This document shows positions 13,201-23,995 of a stretch of DNA of 64,000 bases, one piece after another; within the stretch, counting starts at the first letter, position 1; every line of letters begins with the position of its first letter. This stretch comes from Zerene cesonia (Eukaryota; Arthropoda; Insecta; Lepidoptera; Pieridae). The stretch spans positions 3,720,001 through 3,784,000 of the forward strand of contig NC_052103.1 of assembly GCF_012273895.1 (NCBI RefSeq). The letters run 5' to 3'. Made by a program: the position numbers and the translations under genes. The notes beneath the pieces are model-generated. The model saw only the letters and a list, made by a program, of their open reading frames with translations. It did no database searches and was not told the DNA's origin.

Positions 13201-16200
13201 CAAAACAGCTCCTCTTCTCCCTTTGTATGAGCATACTCAGCAGCTCCCACTGCCCTTAGTAACACTCCCGGATCGCCCAATAAAAGGCTATTGCCAGTCG
13301 CTGGCCAACAATCTGGCTTTCCACTCATAATCTACAAAAAAGTTGTTGTTTTAATTTTGCAATTTTATACAAAAAAGGGGTTAGTTACTCTAAAAAAAAG
13401 AGTAACTGTTAGATTTTATTTACATTTTCTAGTTTCTTTATACACTGCATCAAAAATAAAAATCTATAGATTGTAATTATTATTTAGCGTAAAATATGAA
13501 TTTTAATACAATTTCTCGACATGCACTAATTAGCTGGATGTACTATGTATGATATAGTAACTAATAAATAAACTTAATTATCGTATTTAAAAACATAAAA
13601 TGACAAAAAATTCTTTACAATTTCGTAAAGTTGATGAATTACAAAATCTAAACGCAAATCAGGTTACCATGACCTCTTGAAGCGGTAACAACTTCAGTGT
13701 GGAAAAAAGACAGCTATATAGATTATAGGTTGTTTAGCGCCATCTCATTCCCACACTGGAATTAGCATTTCTTTAAGACTTTGTAACAACCCGTCTGGAT
13801 AAATACTAAAAATAAATATTAAATAAAAAAATGTAATCATTACCTCAGGCACAGTGAGTGCAGCTACTAACGCAATACTATATGGCAGCAGGTTCTGCTG
13901 ATGGCTGAGCGCTAACATTTTACCATAGCGCGGTAAAAGCGGAAATGCTGACACCGCTTTACCAAGTGCCGTCACTTTTAGCACCTAAATATAAAAAACG
14001 AGTTGTATCACATCCTACTTATATTATAAATGCGAACGTTTGTAAGGATGTATGTGTGTTTGTTGCTCTTTCACGCAACACGTAGACAGGTGGACAACTG
14101 GACTACTCTACTACTAAGTACGGACTTACGCGGGTGAAACCGCAGGGCGTAGCTAGAATGTCAATAAAAAGTATTATAAATTTGATAAAAGAGTTTTATA
14201 AAATCCCTACTAGTGTTAACTGCGAAAGAAATTCTGTCTACATAGAAAACTCCACGCCTAAACGACAGTACTGATTTAAATGAAATTTGGTAAAGATATA
14301 TAGTTTGAGACCCGAGAATAGGATAGCTTTTGCTTTTATACAGGCAATGTCACAAGCAGAAAGCTAGTTAATTTTAATTTCCACATGGATTTATTTTCTG
14401 AAATTTTTATTATTAAGTTATCTAGAATCATCTGAGTTGACCAAAGACCTTAAAGTAAACAACAATAATTTTTTTTCCATTTAATTAAAATTTAAAACGT
14501 GACTTACGTCCTCGCCTCCTCGACCTTTATTATTTGTTTCATATTTTTCTAGAATGCCTAAAATTTCTAGACGTTTCTCCGCCAATCGCAGTTGCATTCT
14601 GTCTGGTGCAGTTGGAAATGGGAAATTCACCACCTAGACCATGTGACAATAATATTTAGACAAATTCAAGTGCTGAATATAGGTTTAGTTAGATCAACCC
14701 TAAATAAAACATAATTCATAGTTATTGTCTCAATGTTTAAAAAAAACAACTTATTAAGAGATAATGCATATAAAAATGATGGATATTATATATTCGACAT
14801 TTAAGTGTACAAAATCAGTCACTCATAGATAATTAAAGCCCTTTGACATACTACCAAAGGGAATATAGATCACATTTACTAATTATACATTTATTATTTC
14901 CACAACCACAATATAAGTAGTAGTATAGCAAAGTTGCAGCTTACTAATGGTTAAAGAAAAATAACATTAATTTTTTAAATCGTTCCAGTGGTTTTTGTGT
15001 CTTACAAACATACAAAAATACAAGAGTTTCCTGTTAATAACATAATAGTGTGAATGAATTATTCTTAGTTCAATAAAGTTTCGCCCACTACAATAAGGAA
15101 TTACGTTAGCGAGGGTGCGGCACGTGACGTTACTCACCTTTTTTATGCCCATGCACCTCACCTGCAACAGCAGGCCGTCGACGGCGCGTGACGTCACTCA
15201 CCTTGTCTATGCCCATACACCTCACTCCAGCAGCAGCTCGTCCACGGCGCATGACGTCACTCAACTTGTCTATACCAATACACCACAACCGCCCGTCGAT
15301 GGCGCGTAACCTCACTCACCTTGTCTATGGCCATGCACCTCACCTGTAAAAGCAGCCCGTCGACGGCGCGTGACGTGACTCACCTTGTCTATACCCATAC
15401 ACCACACCCGCAGCGGCAGCCCGTCGACGGCGCGTGAAGAGACTCACCTTGTCTATGCCCATGCACCTCATCTGCAGGAGCAGCTCGTCGACGGGGCGGC
15501 GGCAGAGGTCGGGCGCGTGGTGCGGCGCGCAGTCGTGCTGGAACACCGCGCTGCTGTAGAGGCGGTAGGCGTGGCCGGCGCCCGTGCGGCCCGCGCGCCC
15601 CGCCCGCTGCGCCGCGCTCGCCTGCGACGTCCACACCACGCGCCACGCGCTCGCGCCCGTGCGGTGGTCGTACACTCTGAAATATGTTCAATATTGTACC
15701 TATTGTATATGTATGTATTTTATATGTTACATACAACTAGTCGGATTCACACGTGGTACGTTTATCCTCCCCATGTGAACCTTAGGTAGGTTCACATGGG
15801 GCAGTCTTCGTTACAGCCTTTTAGGTCATCCACTGTTTGATTTTGACAATTTTGAGCCTGGCTATGATATTCATAAATGTAATTTGATTATTATAAATAT
15901 ACTCACTTCATCTTCTTCTTTCCAGTGTCAACAACATACTTAATGGCTGGAATCGTCAATGATGTTTCCGCAACGTCAGTACTAACTACACACAGTCTCG
16001 CTCCAACAGGGGGAGTTTCAAAGACTCGCGCCTGTTTCGATGAACTAAGCATAGAGAATAAAGGCAGGACCCACAGAGGCTGCCGGCAAGATTTTATTTC
16101 TGGTGTTAGACTGTCGTCTTCGAAATCTGAATGTAGAATAAATAAGAAGGTAAAAACAGTATGTTTTTTCTATCAAAATAACAAACTAAAACTAGGCTAA

Positions 16201-19200
16201 TCAATAACAATAATCACCAAAATCTGTTCACCCAGTCAAAAATTCTGAGATAACAGAACGAAAAACAAATTCAGTCAAATTGATAACCGCCTCCTTTTTT
16301 GATGTCGGTTGAAAAAACAATATAATCATATTCTATTTTTAATACTTAATTAAATGCAGCATGCTAATGAACTAATAATATTTTACTCGGAAATAAAAAA
16401 ATAACATTCAATGAAAAGCTTGGATACCTGCTGAAAAATTATGCGCCTTTTTAATTTATTTTAGATATATTTATAACTAGCGGTTCACCCCGGCTTCGCC
16501 TGTGGTACATATATAGCCTATACCCTTCCTCAATAAATGGGCTATCTAACACTAAAAGAATTGTTCAAATCGAACCAGTAGTTCCTGATATTAGTGCGTT
16601 CCAACAAACAAACAAACTCTTCAGCTTTATAATATTAGTATATATATAAAATTCTCGTGTCAGAGTTTTCGTTGCCAAACTCCTCCGAAACGGCTTGACC
16701 GATTCCTCTGAAATTTGGTAAGCATATTGGGTAGGTCTGAGAATCGGCCAACATCTATTTTTTATCCCGATATTCCTACGGGATACGGACTTACGCGGGT
16801 GAAACCGCGGGGCGCAGCTAGTATTAGTATAGATTAGCTTTCTTAGCCGCGGTTGTACTTCGTGAATTTTCAAAGCAGAATTTTTTAGACTTAATATGCA
16901 ATGGCACCAACTTCAAATAGATGAGTAAGTAACGATTATAGTAAATATAATACATTTTTTTTTTTCGCTTTTGAATGGTTTTGAAGTTGGTTAAATAAAA
17001 AAAAAATTATTAAAAATTTTGGTTGTACACATATATATGGTCTGGTTAATATTTTATTGTATGTATAATTAATGTTCCTTAGTAGTATGGTTAAATAAAT
17101 ACCTGAATCACTCAAATGTCCTTCGCTATCATCATCATTTCCCACTAAATCAGCCTGCCCATCATCTTCAGGTATGTCGTAATCGTCCAAATTGATCTTG
17201 GGTAACGTTTTTAATTTATTTTTAGCCTTCTTTCTTGCTTTCCTAGCACGCTTCATTTCTTTTTCTACCTAATTTGTTAGGGCAATAGTTATAAGAAAAT
17301 ATTTTAAACAAAAATTTAAATATATGTTATATCTATGTGTTTATAAAGAAAAAATATATCGCCTTTACAATTTGATAATTTGAAAAAGGTTTAGGCGTGA
17401 AGAAATTACAAGAGAAATTACAGAATTTCATTCATATTTATAATATTTAATTGGGATTTACCTCATCATCATCAGATTCAATGTCTTCTGGTTCAGAATC
17501 GAGTGCTGTATTGACTTCTGCAGTGGATTTTTTTTTTGCGATTATTTTCGAATAATCGATGTCTTTTCGATATGGAAACGACGCTTTCAATTTGCGCACG
17601 AGGTAATTGACCTAAAAAATTATTTAAATTACAGCAATTTGTTCATATTTTTCTTTTCAACAATAAATGTGCTTTGTAACTGCTAGGAACATTACCAATC
17701 TTGAATGAAATTAATATATTTCTATACTAAGCACATGAAATTAATGATATCATAAACATATCAAGTTATTTTTAAAACTCGATAAAATTATTCGTAAATA
17801 ACGCATATTCGTAAATAATTATCATACAATAACTTACTTCTTGTTGACCGGTTACAAATATAAGTATGCCACCTTCCGGCAATCTTGTGTGTATTTTTAC
17901 CGCCTTTTTATAAGCTTCTTTCAAATAATCACTGTATGTATTCTTATTGAAATGTATTGTAACAGGAAACTGTCTTGAATCAATCTTAAAAAAAGAACAG
18001 ACAATTAAGCAAATTATTATTATTATTTTTTTTTTCAAAATATCGAAATTAAATTAGTTAATTAATTAAATTAGTCTTTGGGAATACAATATATTTTCCA
18101 AAGAGAGATTTCTAAGAAATATATCACATCTAAATGTGCTTACCGTAATCAAAGGCGGCGGTTCCTTAAACAATCTAGTGTTTTCCGTGAAATCTTCCAC
18201 TCTCAACGTAGCTGACATAATGATAAGCCTCAAAGGGCTACCTCGTTTCCTCCGTAATGGAACTATTCTAGACAATAAGCCAAGTAGAATATCGGTATAT
18301 ACACTTCTTTCATGAGCTTCATCTATGATTACTACTGAATACTTGCTGAGGAGGAAATCTGACTGTATTTCTTTTAAGAGAACACCTGTAATTTGATATG
18401 ATGAAAGAAAATTAATACGTTTGTATGTAGCAGTGCCAAAAGTATAAATTCATAATATGATATTCATGACACAAAAAAATTAAGATACTTCAAAAAAATT
18501 TAATTTTATAGTAGTTTATTTTCATATTGACACAAAGAGCTTTTACTGTAATGATAAAATCTTATCCTAAAAATACATGAAGATGTCTAGGGGTCTATAC
18601 AGAAAAGTGTAAAATTACATCCCGTAAACAAGTATGACAAAACAAATTGTTTTATTTTCTTTGCGCAACTTAATACTTAATTGACTGTGACTGAAATATC
18701 TCTTACTCTTTAAAAAGGAATTATTAACCACTTACCATCAGTCATAAATTTAATCTTTGTATCCCTTGTAACATTTCCTTCAAACCGCATCAAGTAAGAG
18801 ACCTCTTTGTTACTCAAGCCCAATTCATGAGCGACTCTCGAAGACATGGCTACAGTGGCGACTCTCCTTGGCTCAGTCACAGCAATCATTTGTTTTTCCG
18901 CATAACCAGCTTCATACAGAAACTGAGGTATTTGTGTTGTTTTACCGCTACCTACAAAGAGATAACATAAATAGAATGTATTTGTCAAAAATTTCAATAA
19001 GTAAGGCTTGACAGTATGATGAAAGCCCAAAAGCTTTCATCATACTGTCAAGCCGTGAATTCCAGCAAAATAACTGCAGAGACACTACTTATTAGGTTTT
19101 TTTTTCAAATATACATTATTTACCTATTTTTCACTTAGGAATTACTACTAATAAAAAAAAATCACCTGTTTCTCCAGCAACAATGAGAAACTCATTTTCA

Positions 19201-21148
19201 TTAATGAGCTCCATTATTTTTTGCTCCTCACCCAAAATAGGCAATTTCAACCTTGCTACCTGCACTTTAGGGTCTCTCTTAACATTGATGTGTATAGTTT
19301 CATGAGACAGCAGTGGTTTTTTTACTTCCTTAAGCTTTTTATTAGATTTATTGTTCTTTTTATTTTTATTTTTTGTGTCTTTTTCTGCTTCATCTATATT
19401 AAGACTCTTAACATCATCATTTATAACAATGCTGTTTTGTTCTTCTTTAATTTCTACTGGATCGGAAATTATTTTTGTATTGCTTTCTTCTAAGATACAT
19501 TCATGGTCTCCATTTTCAATAGCATCCTCATCAGATTCTGATGTAATTTCTCCGGAAGAATCTTCTAATCCAACAACATTTGGGTCATACTTTGTTTTTT
19601 TTACTTTATTGGCATTTTCCATTCTGAGAAGACGTAAACGTTTCTTTGCTCCTGAAAAAATCAATTTGTTTACAATTCATACTTTTTACAGCTTCTGAAT
19701 ATTGCAGGTATTATTGTATTCACACATATATACCAGTTATCCTTACTGTATTGATTTCTCTTTAAGAGTCTTCAATTCTATTAAAAAAATTACATTATTT
19801 TTTTACCCAAAATATTCAAATTTATTACCTGCTATACTACTAAATTTTTTGGGTTCTTCTTGCTCTTCATCTTGTCTCTTAACTTTCAAATTTGCAGTTT
19901 CTACATCATATTCATTAAGTTTTCTTAGACCAAGGGTTTGGAAAGCAGATATTGTAGTAAGTTGGTCAACTTCTTCTTTAGAAGCTTGCACTTGAGTCAG
20001 AGATTCTAATAATGATGCCCTCTAAAATGCATACATATGTGTGAAATTAACTTTAAATAATTAATTGTTAAAGGTTTTACATTTCATTAATACATATGAA
20101 AACTATAATATTTGTTCCCTTTTCAAGAACATAACCAAATATGAGCATTATCTTGAAGATGAGAGAGATAATTTATCAAACCGGAAAAGGGGTAATTTTT
20201 ATATAACAAGGAGTAGAAGCACAGCATAGAAAAGCCCAACATATTTATTGTTTTCCTTATTGTTGTTATTTTTTTCTTTATTATAATATTTCAAAAACAT
20301 TCTAAAAATACATACATTTTCTTTTTTTTTCTTTTTGTCTATTATTTTTTCCAATCGCTTCCTCTGTGCCTTGGACAAAAACCTAGTTTTTTCCTTCTTC
20401 TCTGCTACAATTTTAGTTTTTCTCTTTTTAGATGGCAGAGCCAATAAGTTACTGGGGTCCTCAGCACCATAGCTATTTGTTGCAAACTCTAACTTGATCT
20501 GAAATTTTATGAAATCTATCAAGATAAAATATGTTATACTGATGTGAAGAAAACTCATCATGTATTTTTGTCTATGTTAAGAAATATATAAATTATAATA
20601 ATAAACACCTCTATTGGTATTTATTAATAAATCCAGGACTGATTCTTATAGGCACTCATAATAGGCCCAAAGCTGAGGAGACACAAATTTAAAGTTCCAA
20701 TAGTTGTTTGTGCATTTTACCTTATCTTGAACAACATTTTTTTTTACACTACATAGCAAGGTACATTTCTTAATCAATATTTAACAAAATCAATAGTTAT
20801 TGTAAGATAAATCATGAATTGATATGACATTTTTCAAATTTATGCACTTTATTTTAACCTGCAAAAATTGTTTCATTAAAAATTCTTATGTTTATAAAGC
20901 CTCAAAATAATATAAGCCTCAAAAGTAGATAATTATCTATTGATTAACATAACACATATTCAACTGGACTACATAACAGTAATCAAATAATTATTGAATG
21001 AAATTTATTTAACACATCTACCAATATGCATAAGATAACTTGATCAGTAGAATGTAAGCTAAATAATACATACCTCATTGGTTTGAGAATTATCAACATT
21101 GGTTTTAACAACTTGACGTGCTTTAGCGTTATACCTTTTCTTACCCAT
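10226..21148 (-). CDS. DHX37: DEAH-box ATP-dependent RNA helicase DHX37 (kurz/Dhr1 family)
   Basis: Nucleolar helicase that in yeast and human releases U3 snoRNA from pre-18S rRNA during small-subunit assembly. Eighteen exons (minus strand, 5' to 3'): 21074-21148, 20316-20498, 19829-20021, 19166-19651, 18736-18951, 18144-18385, 17838-17984, 17462-17611, 17103-17268, 15907-16126, 15448-15676, 14508-14633, 13844-13984, 13176-13331, 12396-12591, 11819-12043, 11438-11576, 10226-10436. They join in phase to 3501 nt, 1166 aa, close to the human length. Motifs: MGKKRYNAKARQ start; FLSKAQRKRLEKI; GETGSGKT (310-317); TEPRRVA; DEAH (406-409); MSAT; STDVAETSLTIP (668-679); QRAGRAGRTG (716-725); C-terminal VVNFPFPTAPDR, LGKAVSAFPLLPRYGKML, LLLSGLGDQVGR, SWAKLQPRTEILL. 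An acidic/Lys-rich insert (exons 8-9) interrupts the second RecA domain, as in the family. The linker between 13844 and 13331 is shorter than in human DHX37, so a small exon may be missing. Confidence 0.95.
10661..10972. mobile_element. MITE with about 24-bp terminal inverted repeats in the last DHX37 intron
   Basis: The left end TATATGTCACCGTTAGATTG is answered at 10949-10972 by the reverse complement with one mismatch (TTTACAATCTTACGGTGACA then TATA). TA at each edge suggests a Tc1/mariner-style TA target. Inside are further inverted AGATTACAATC/ATCGATAG blocks. There is no transposase. A small ORF inside (10770-11024) is a by-product. Confidence 0.65.
11095..11397 (+). mobile_element. tRNA-derived SINE, near full length
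   Basis: The head has pol III-like boxes (TGGCTCAGTGGTGAGAACC and GGGGTTCGAGACC). The body contains GTGAGGAAACCGGCATGTCC, CTTGGCCAGCGTGGTGGAT and TTCCAGCAGTGGGAACC, ending in TGGGCTGATGATGATGACGA. This is a familiar lepidopteran SINE type. Other copies: 43146-43400, inverted 31436-31610, partial inverted 54521-54607. It sits in the last DHX37 intron beside the exon at 11438. Confidence 0.8.
12967..13112 (+). repeat. Helitron-like repeat, family C, diverged
   Basis: Begins ACTAGCTGTTCGCCCGGCTT, with TTTATAGCCTA and AAATCAGTCCAACCG. It lies in the DHX37 intron between exons 13176-13331 and 12396-12591. Confidence 0.45.
14013..14157 (+). repeat. Helitron-like repeat, family A, partial
   Basis: Starts TCCTACTTATATTATAAATG, includes TGTTGCTCTTTCACGCAA and GTAGACAGGTGGACAACTGG, and ends CGCAGGGCGTAGCTAGAATG. 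It lies in a DHX37 intron. Confidence 0.55.
15121..15447. repeat. Minisatellite copied from a DHX37 exon end and its splice donor
   Basis: Five degenerate units of about 64 bp (one shortened to 55 bp) follow directly on the true exon end at 15448. In the gene sense each unit holds about 46 nt of the exon (GTCGACGAGCTGCTCCTGCA...GGCATAGACAAG) plus the donor GTGAGT and a few intron bases. Donor copies fall at 15132-15137, 15196-15201, 15314-15319 and 15378-15383; the copy at 15259-15264 has lost the GT. The true donor is at 15442-15447. Confidence 0.85.
15769..15801. repeat. Perfect 14-bp inverted repeat in a DHX37 intron
   Basis: CCCCATGTGAACCT and AGGTTCACATGGGG are separated by TAGGT. It is intronic and may be a foldback remnant of a transposon. 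Confidence 0.8.
16475..16640 (+). repeat. Helitron-like repeat, family C
   Basis: CTAGCGGTTCACCCCGGCTT at the left and CTTCAGCTTTATAATATTAG at the right, with CTCAATAAATGGGCTATC inside. It is directly followed by a family A' element (tandem or nested insertion) in the DHX37 intron between exons 17103-17268 and 15907-16126. Confidence 0.6.
16641..16821 (+). mobile_element. Helitron-like repeat, family A'
   Basis: AATTCTCGTGTCAGAGTTTT near the start, then CTCCTCCGAAACGGCTTGAC, GGTCTGAGAATCGGCCAAC and the end CGGGGCGCAGCTAG before T. It closely matches 35265-35449. Confidence 0.65.
19005..19054. repeat. Perfect 22-bp hairpin in a DHX37 intron
   Basis: Left arm 19005-19026 (GGCTTGACAGTATGATGAAA then GC), loop CCAAAA, right arm 19033-19054 an exact reverse complement. 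It lies between the exon at 19166-19651 and the exon at 18736-18951 (the P-loop is split across these two). No family identified. Confidence 0.9.
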
Positions 21149-21969
21149 TGCGAAATTTAAACATTACAACTAAATATTCGGCTGTTTTAAAAACATAAAA
21201 ATTGCGTTAAAATTCTTAAATCTGTACTTAATTCAGAAGCGAAAACTATTTTGAAAACACGTGCAATTGTTATGACATTTTATGGTGGTTTTTTTCTATA
21301 ATCATATGTCAGTGTCAATTAAAGCTTTTACATTTTACGTTAGGATTTTTTTTAATCTGTGCGTAAAATTATAAAACAAGACGACTATATAATATTGATA
21401 ATTTATATTGGTTTTAGGTCTACAGCTTGGAACTTTTTGCCACCATTATATTTTTATTATTAGTTATTAAAGAAAATAAGAATGATAATTTTTTCTTCAA
21501 TAACCAATCTTTTGTCTATTTATTTCGTTTTCTTTTATTTCTTTACACGGATCATATAAAGGAATTTATACTTATATTTTATATTCCGTGGATCATATAG
21601 TCGCTGTAAATATAATAAAGTAATATACCTAAGTCTATGTTTGTTCTTTTTATTTTATTAGATTTACAATACTATTAATATTATAATGTACCTGGCAGCT
21701 CGCTTTCAAATGATTTACTCATGCCGTGAGGATGACGGAATTTATAGAAAGCTTGTGTTTTCACAAAAGTTAGTTGTGCCGCTTGTACTATAATATGTGG
21801 AAAATAACATAACCTAAACAAATTGATGTCAATTGTCATAACAAAGCGACGTGAGAAAACTAAGTAGTAAGAGGAGAAAAAATAGGATTTATGAAGCAGT
21901 TTTTACTTTGCCATAATACAATATATTGCTAATTAATAGAAAACTTTCTAACTGTTATCAGCTATAAAT
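21149..21969. promoter_or_regulatory. Divergent promoter region between DHX37 and the TFIIIC90-like gene
   Basis: 821 bp separates the two start codons, which point away from each other. The side next to DHX37 carries a short stretch with CACGTG (21259-21264, an E-box). No clear TATA box sits at a fixed distance from either start. Transcription starts cannot be placed from sequence alone. Confidence 0.6.
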
Positions 21970-23955
21970 ATGCTGAACGAAATATCTCGCAGATGCATTA
22001 ATATCAGTAAACATGAAGAAACAATTTTGAATTATCACAATTCCGCAATAACATTACGTGGAGATAAACATCTACATATTCTGGAATTGTCCCACAACTT
22101 GCAGTGCTTGGACAAGAAAATTAATTTAGTTGAATCATCAATACCTAGTCCAAAAAACAGTGCTTGTGTGGAGTACCTGGCGAACTGTTCAAAAGATGGA
22201 TTAAAAAACATTGAGCTCGTGGAAATGATAACAAACCCATACTTATGGCCTTACAGTGATCATTTAAACAGGGAATTAACAAATATCATGTCATTTAAAT
22301 GGTCACCATCTAATGTGATTTTTAATAATCAAAGTGTACTAGCCACATTGAATAGTGTTGGTAACTTAAATTTTTTTGGAAAGCAACGAAAAGTGTGGAC
22401 GGACCTCTTTGATTTTTCATCAATCATCAAGCAATATCTAGTTTCAGAGGCACTCATACCAGCTACAGTAAATAAACACATGAGCTTTAACAAATTAAAA
22501 GGAATTGTTTACTCCATTAGCATCACTACATTTTGTTGGTGTCCTCTAATTAATAAGGACAAATCATGTTTCCTTGCTACTGCTCAGAAAAGTGGGTGCA
22601 TATATTTTTGGTGCCTCCTATTTCATGATTCAGATTTAAGTGTTAAAAATGTAGGTAAAATACAAACAAGTGATGTGGACATTATGTCCATGGAATGGAT
22701 ACCCTTTGGAAATGATAAGTTTTTGTTTATATATTCAAATATGCTAGGAGAAATTACTGCAAATGTTTGTCAAATACAAGAAGAAAAAATACAGGAAATA
22801 TCAACCATGTGTATATGGAAGTATAAGGATCGATCCATACCTAAGTATATTACATATATACTAAAGGACAATAAGATAATTCTAATATTTGATAAGCACA
22901 GACATTTTATTGCACAAATGTATGATGAGAAATTTAATTTGATATCAGAAGTTGTCAAAATTATTAATGATGAACAAATTACAACTATAACGAAAGCAAA
23001 CGAGGGGTTGTTTGTGGCAACAATAAATACAAATATATACACAGCAAATATTATATGCAATGGTGATACATTAGATTTGAGTTTTGAACAGATTCACCTG
23101 AAAGATTCCTATCTAAACCATGAATTGTATGGCCTGTGCTTTACTGAAAATGATGCTATATGTAATATAGCCCTAATTGACAGAAGTATAAAGTTTAGAA
23201 AGGAACAATTAAAACTATATGTTGTATCATTACATTTTGAAGGAGAGAAGGAAATAGACAGTTTAATATTTAAAAACCCATCAAATGAATTAGCTCCAAT
23301 GTGGGATTGTATAGAGCTAATAAGATATAAATGTATGAAAACCAAGAAATTGCCATCAATTGATTATGCATCCTTCTACAAAGAAGCGGATACAGATATT
23401 TACAAAATGAAAGTCTATTTAGTTCTGCTCCAGATGTACAACAGTCTGGAAGGCATATTAAAGAACCTGTCAAAAGGAATTTTGCCAGAAACATCAGTTG
23501 CTGTGGTTCAGGATAAAATATTAGCTGCATATGCTTCTAGTCGTATTTATAAAATATATGAAATGTTGAATAATGATTGTGAACTTAGTACTTTAGAATC
23601 TGAAAGTTTATTCGGCTGTAGAAATTTTCTTGAACATTACAGTAAAAAATATAAATGTTCACTGACTAATTGTGTTCCCAATGTAGATTTTCAACAAATA
23701 GATATACACAATGAGAAATCTAAGCTCAATACTAATAAATATATATGTCAATTCTGTGATGATGTTATAGAAGGGTTCACCTGTAAAAGTAAACATACTA
23801 ATATGTTTTGTGTATTAACATTAACACCGATAGTTGAAATGGAATATCTAGTGTGTATGCGATGTAATGTAACTGCACGGATAGACCTATATCAATTTGA
23901 GCCTAAATGTGTATTTTGTGATGCCTATATGGATTGTTTTCATTTAATTTATTAA
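21970..23955 (+). CDS. GTF3C4: TFIIIC90 / GTF3C4-like general transcription factor IIIC subunit
   Basis: A 661-aa protein in one uninterrupted exon. The N-terminal 350 or so residues show weak WD-like repeats (IMSFKWSP, FCWCPL, GCIYFWCL, SMEWIP), consistent with a beta-propeller. The last 70 residues form a Cys-rich module (CQFC, CKSKH, CVL, CMRC, CVFC) matching in order and position the C-terminal zinc-binding domain of TFIIIC90, which in human TFIIIC contributes to recruiting RNA polymerase III to tRNA and 5S genes. It is shorter than human GTF3C4 (about 820 aa). The start was chosen as the first ATG, since no upstream in-frame extension has family sequence. Divergent from DHX37. An assembly gap begins 40 bp after the stop, hiding the 3' end. 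The assignment rests on the C-terminal module plus architecture; the N-terminal half is weakly conserved. Confidence 0.75.
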   Translation: MLNEISRRCINISKHEETILNYHNSAITLRGDKHLHILELSHNLQCLDKKINLVESSIPSPKNSACVEYLANCSKDGLKNIELVEMITNPYLWPYSDHLNRELTNIMSFKWSPSNVIFNNQSVLATLNSVGNLNFFGKQRKVWTDLFDFSSIIKQYLVSEALIPATVNKHMSFNKLKGIVYSISITTFCWCPLINKDKSCFLATAQKSGCIYFWCLLFHDSDLSVKNVGKIQTSDVDIMSMEWIPFGNDKFLFIYSNMLGEITANVCQIQEEKIQEISTMCIWKYKDRSIPKYITYILKDNKIILIFDKHRHFIAQMYDEKFNLISEVVKIINDEQITTITKANEGLFVATINTNIYTANIICNGDTLDLSFEQIHLKDSYLNHELYGLCFTENDAICNIALIDRSIKFRKEQLKLYVVSLHFEGEKEIDSLIFKNPSNELAPMWDCIELIRYKCMKTKKLPSIDYASFYKEADTDIYKMKVYLVLLQMYNSLEGILKNLSKGILPETSVAVVQDKILAAYASSRIYKIYEMLNNDCELSTLESESLFGCRNFLEHYSKKYKCSLTNCVPNVDFQQIDIHNEKSKLNTNKYICQFCDDVIEGFTCKSKHTNMFCVLTLTPIVEMEYLVCMRCNVTARIDLYQFEPKCVFCDAYMDCFHLIY

Positions 23956-23995
23956 TCCTCGAAATACGTTGTTTTTTAAATGTTATTATATTTAT

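Noticed and set aside
13745..13984. 79-aa ORF continuing past the DHX37 exon at 13844
   Set aside because: The part beyond 13844 starts with GTAATG and reads hydrophobic AT-rich sequence unlike DHX37; it is intron read-through.
15385..15789. Long GC-rich ORFs on both strands over the DHX37 motif-VI exon
   Set aside because: They are alternative frames of a GC-rich exon, where stop codons are rare. Only the frame with QRAGRAGRTG belongs to a known family and joins its neighbours in phase.
19005..19054. Calling the 22-bp hairpin a microRNA
   Set aside because: The stem is perfect and short, lacks the bulges and basal stem of a typical precursor, and there is no expression evidence. Kept only as a structural observation.
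22770..23530. Antisense ORFs of 78-96 aa within the TFIIIC90-like gene
   Set aside because: Shadows of the 661-aa frame; no family similarity of their own.
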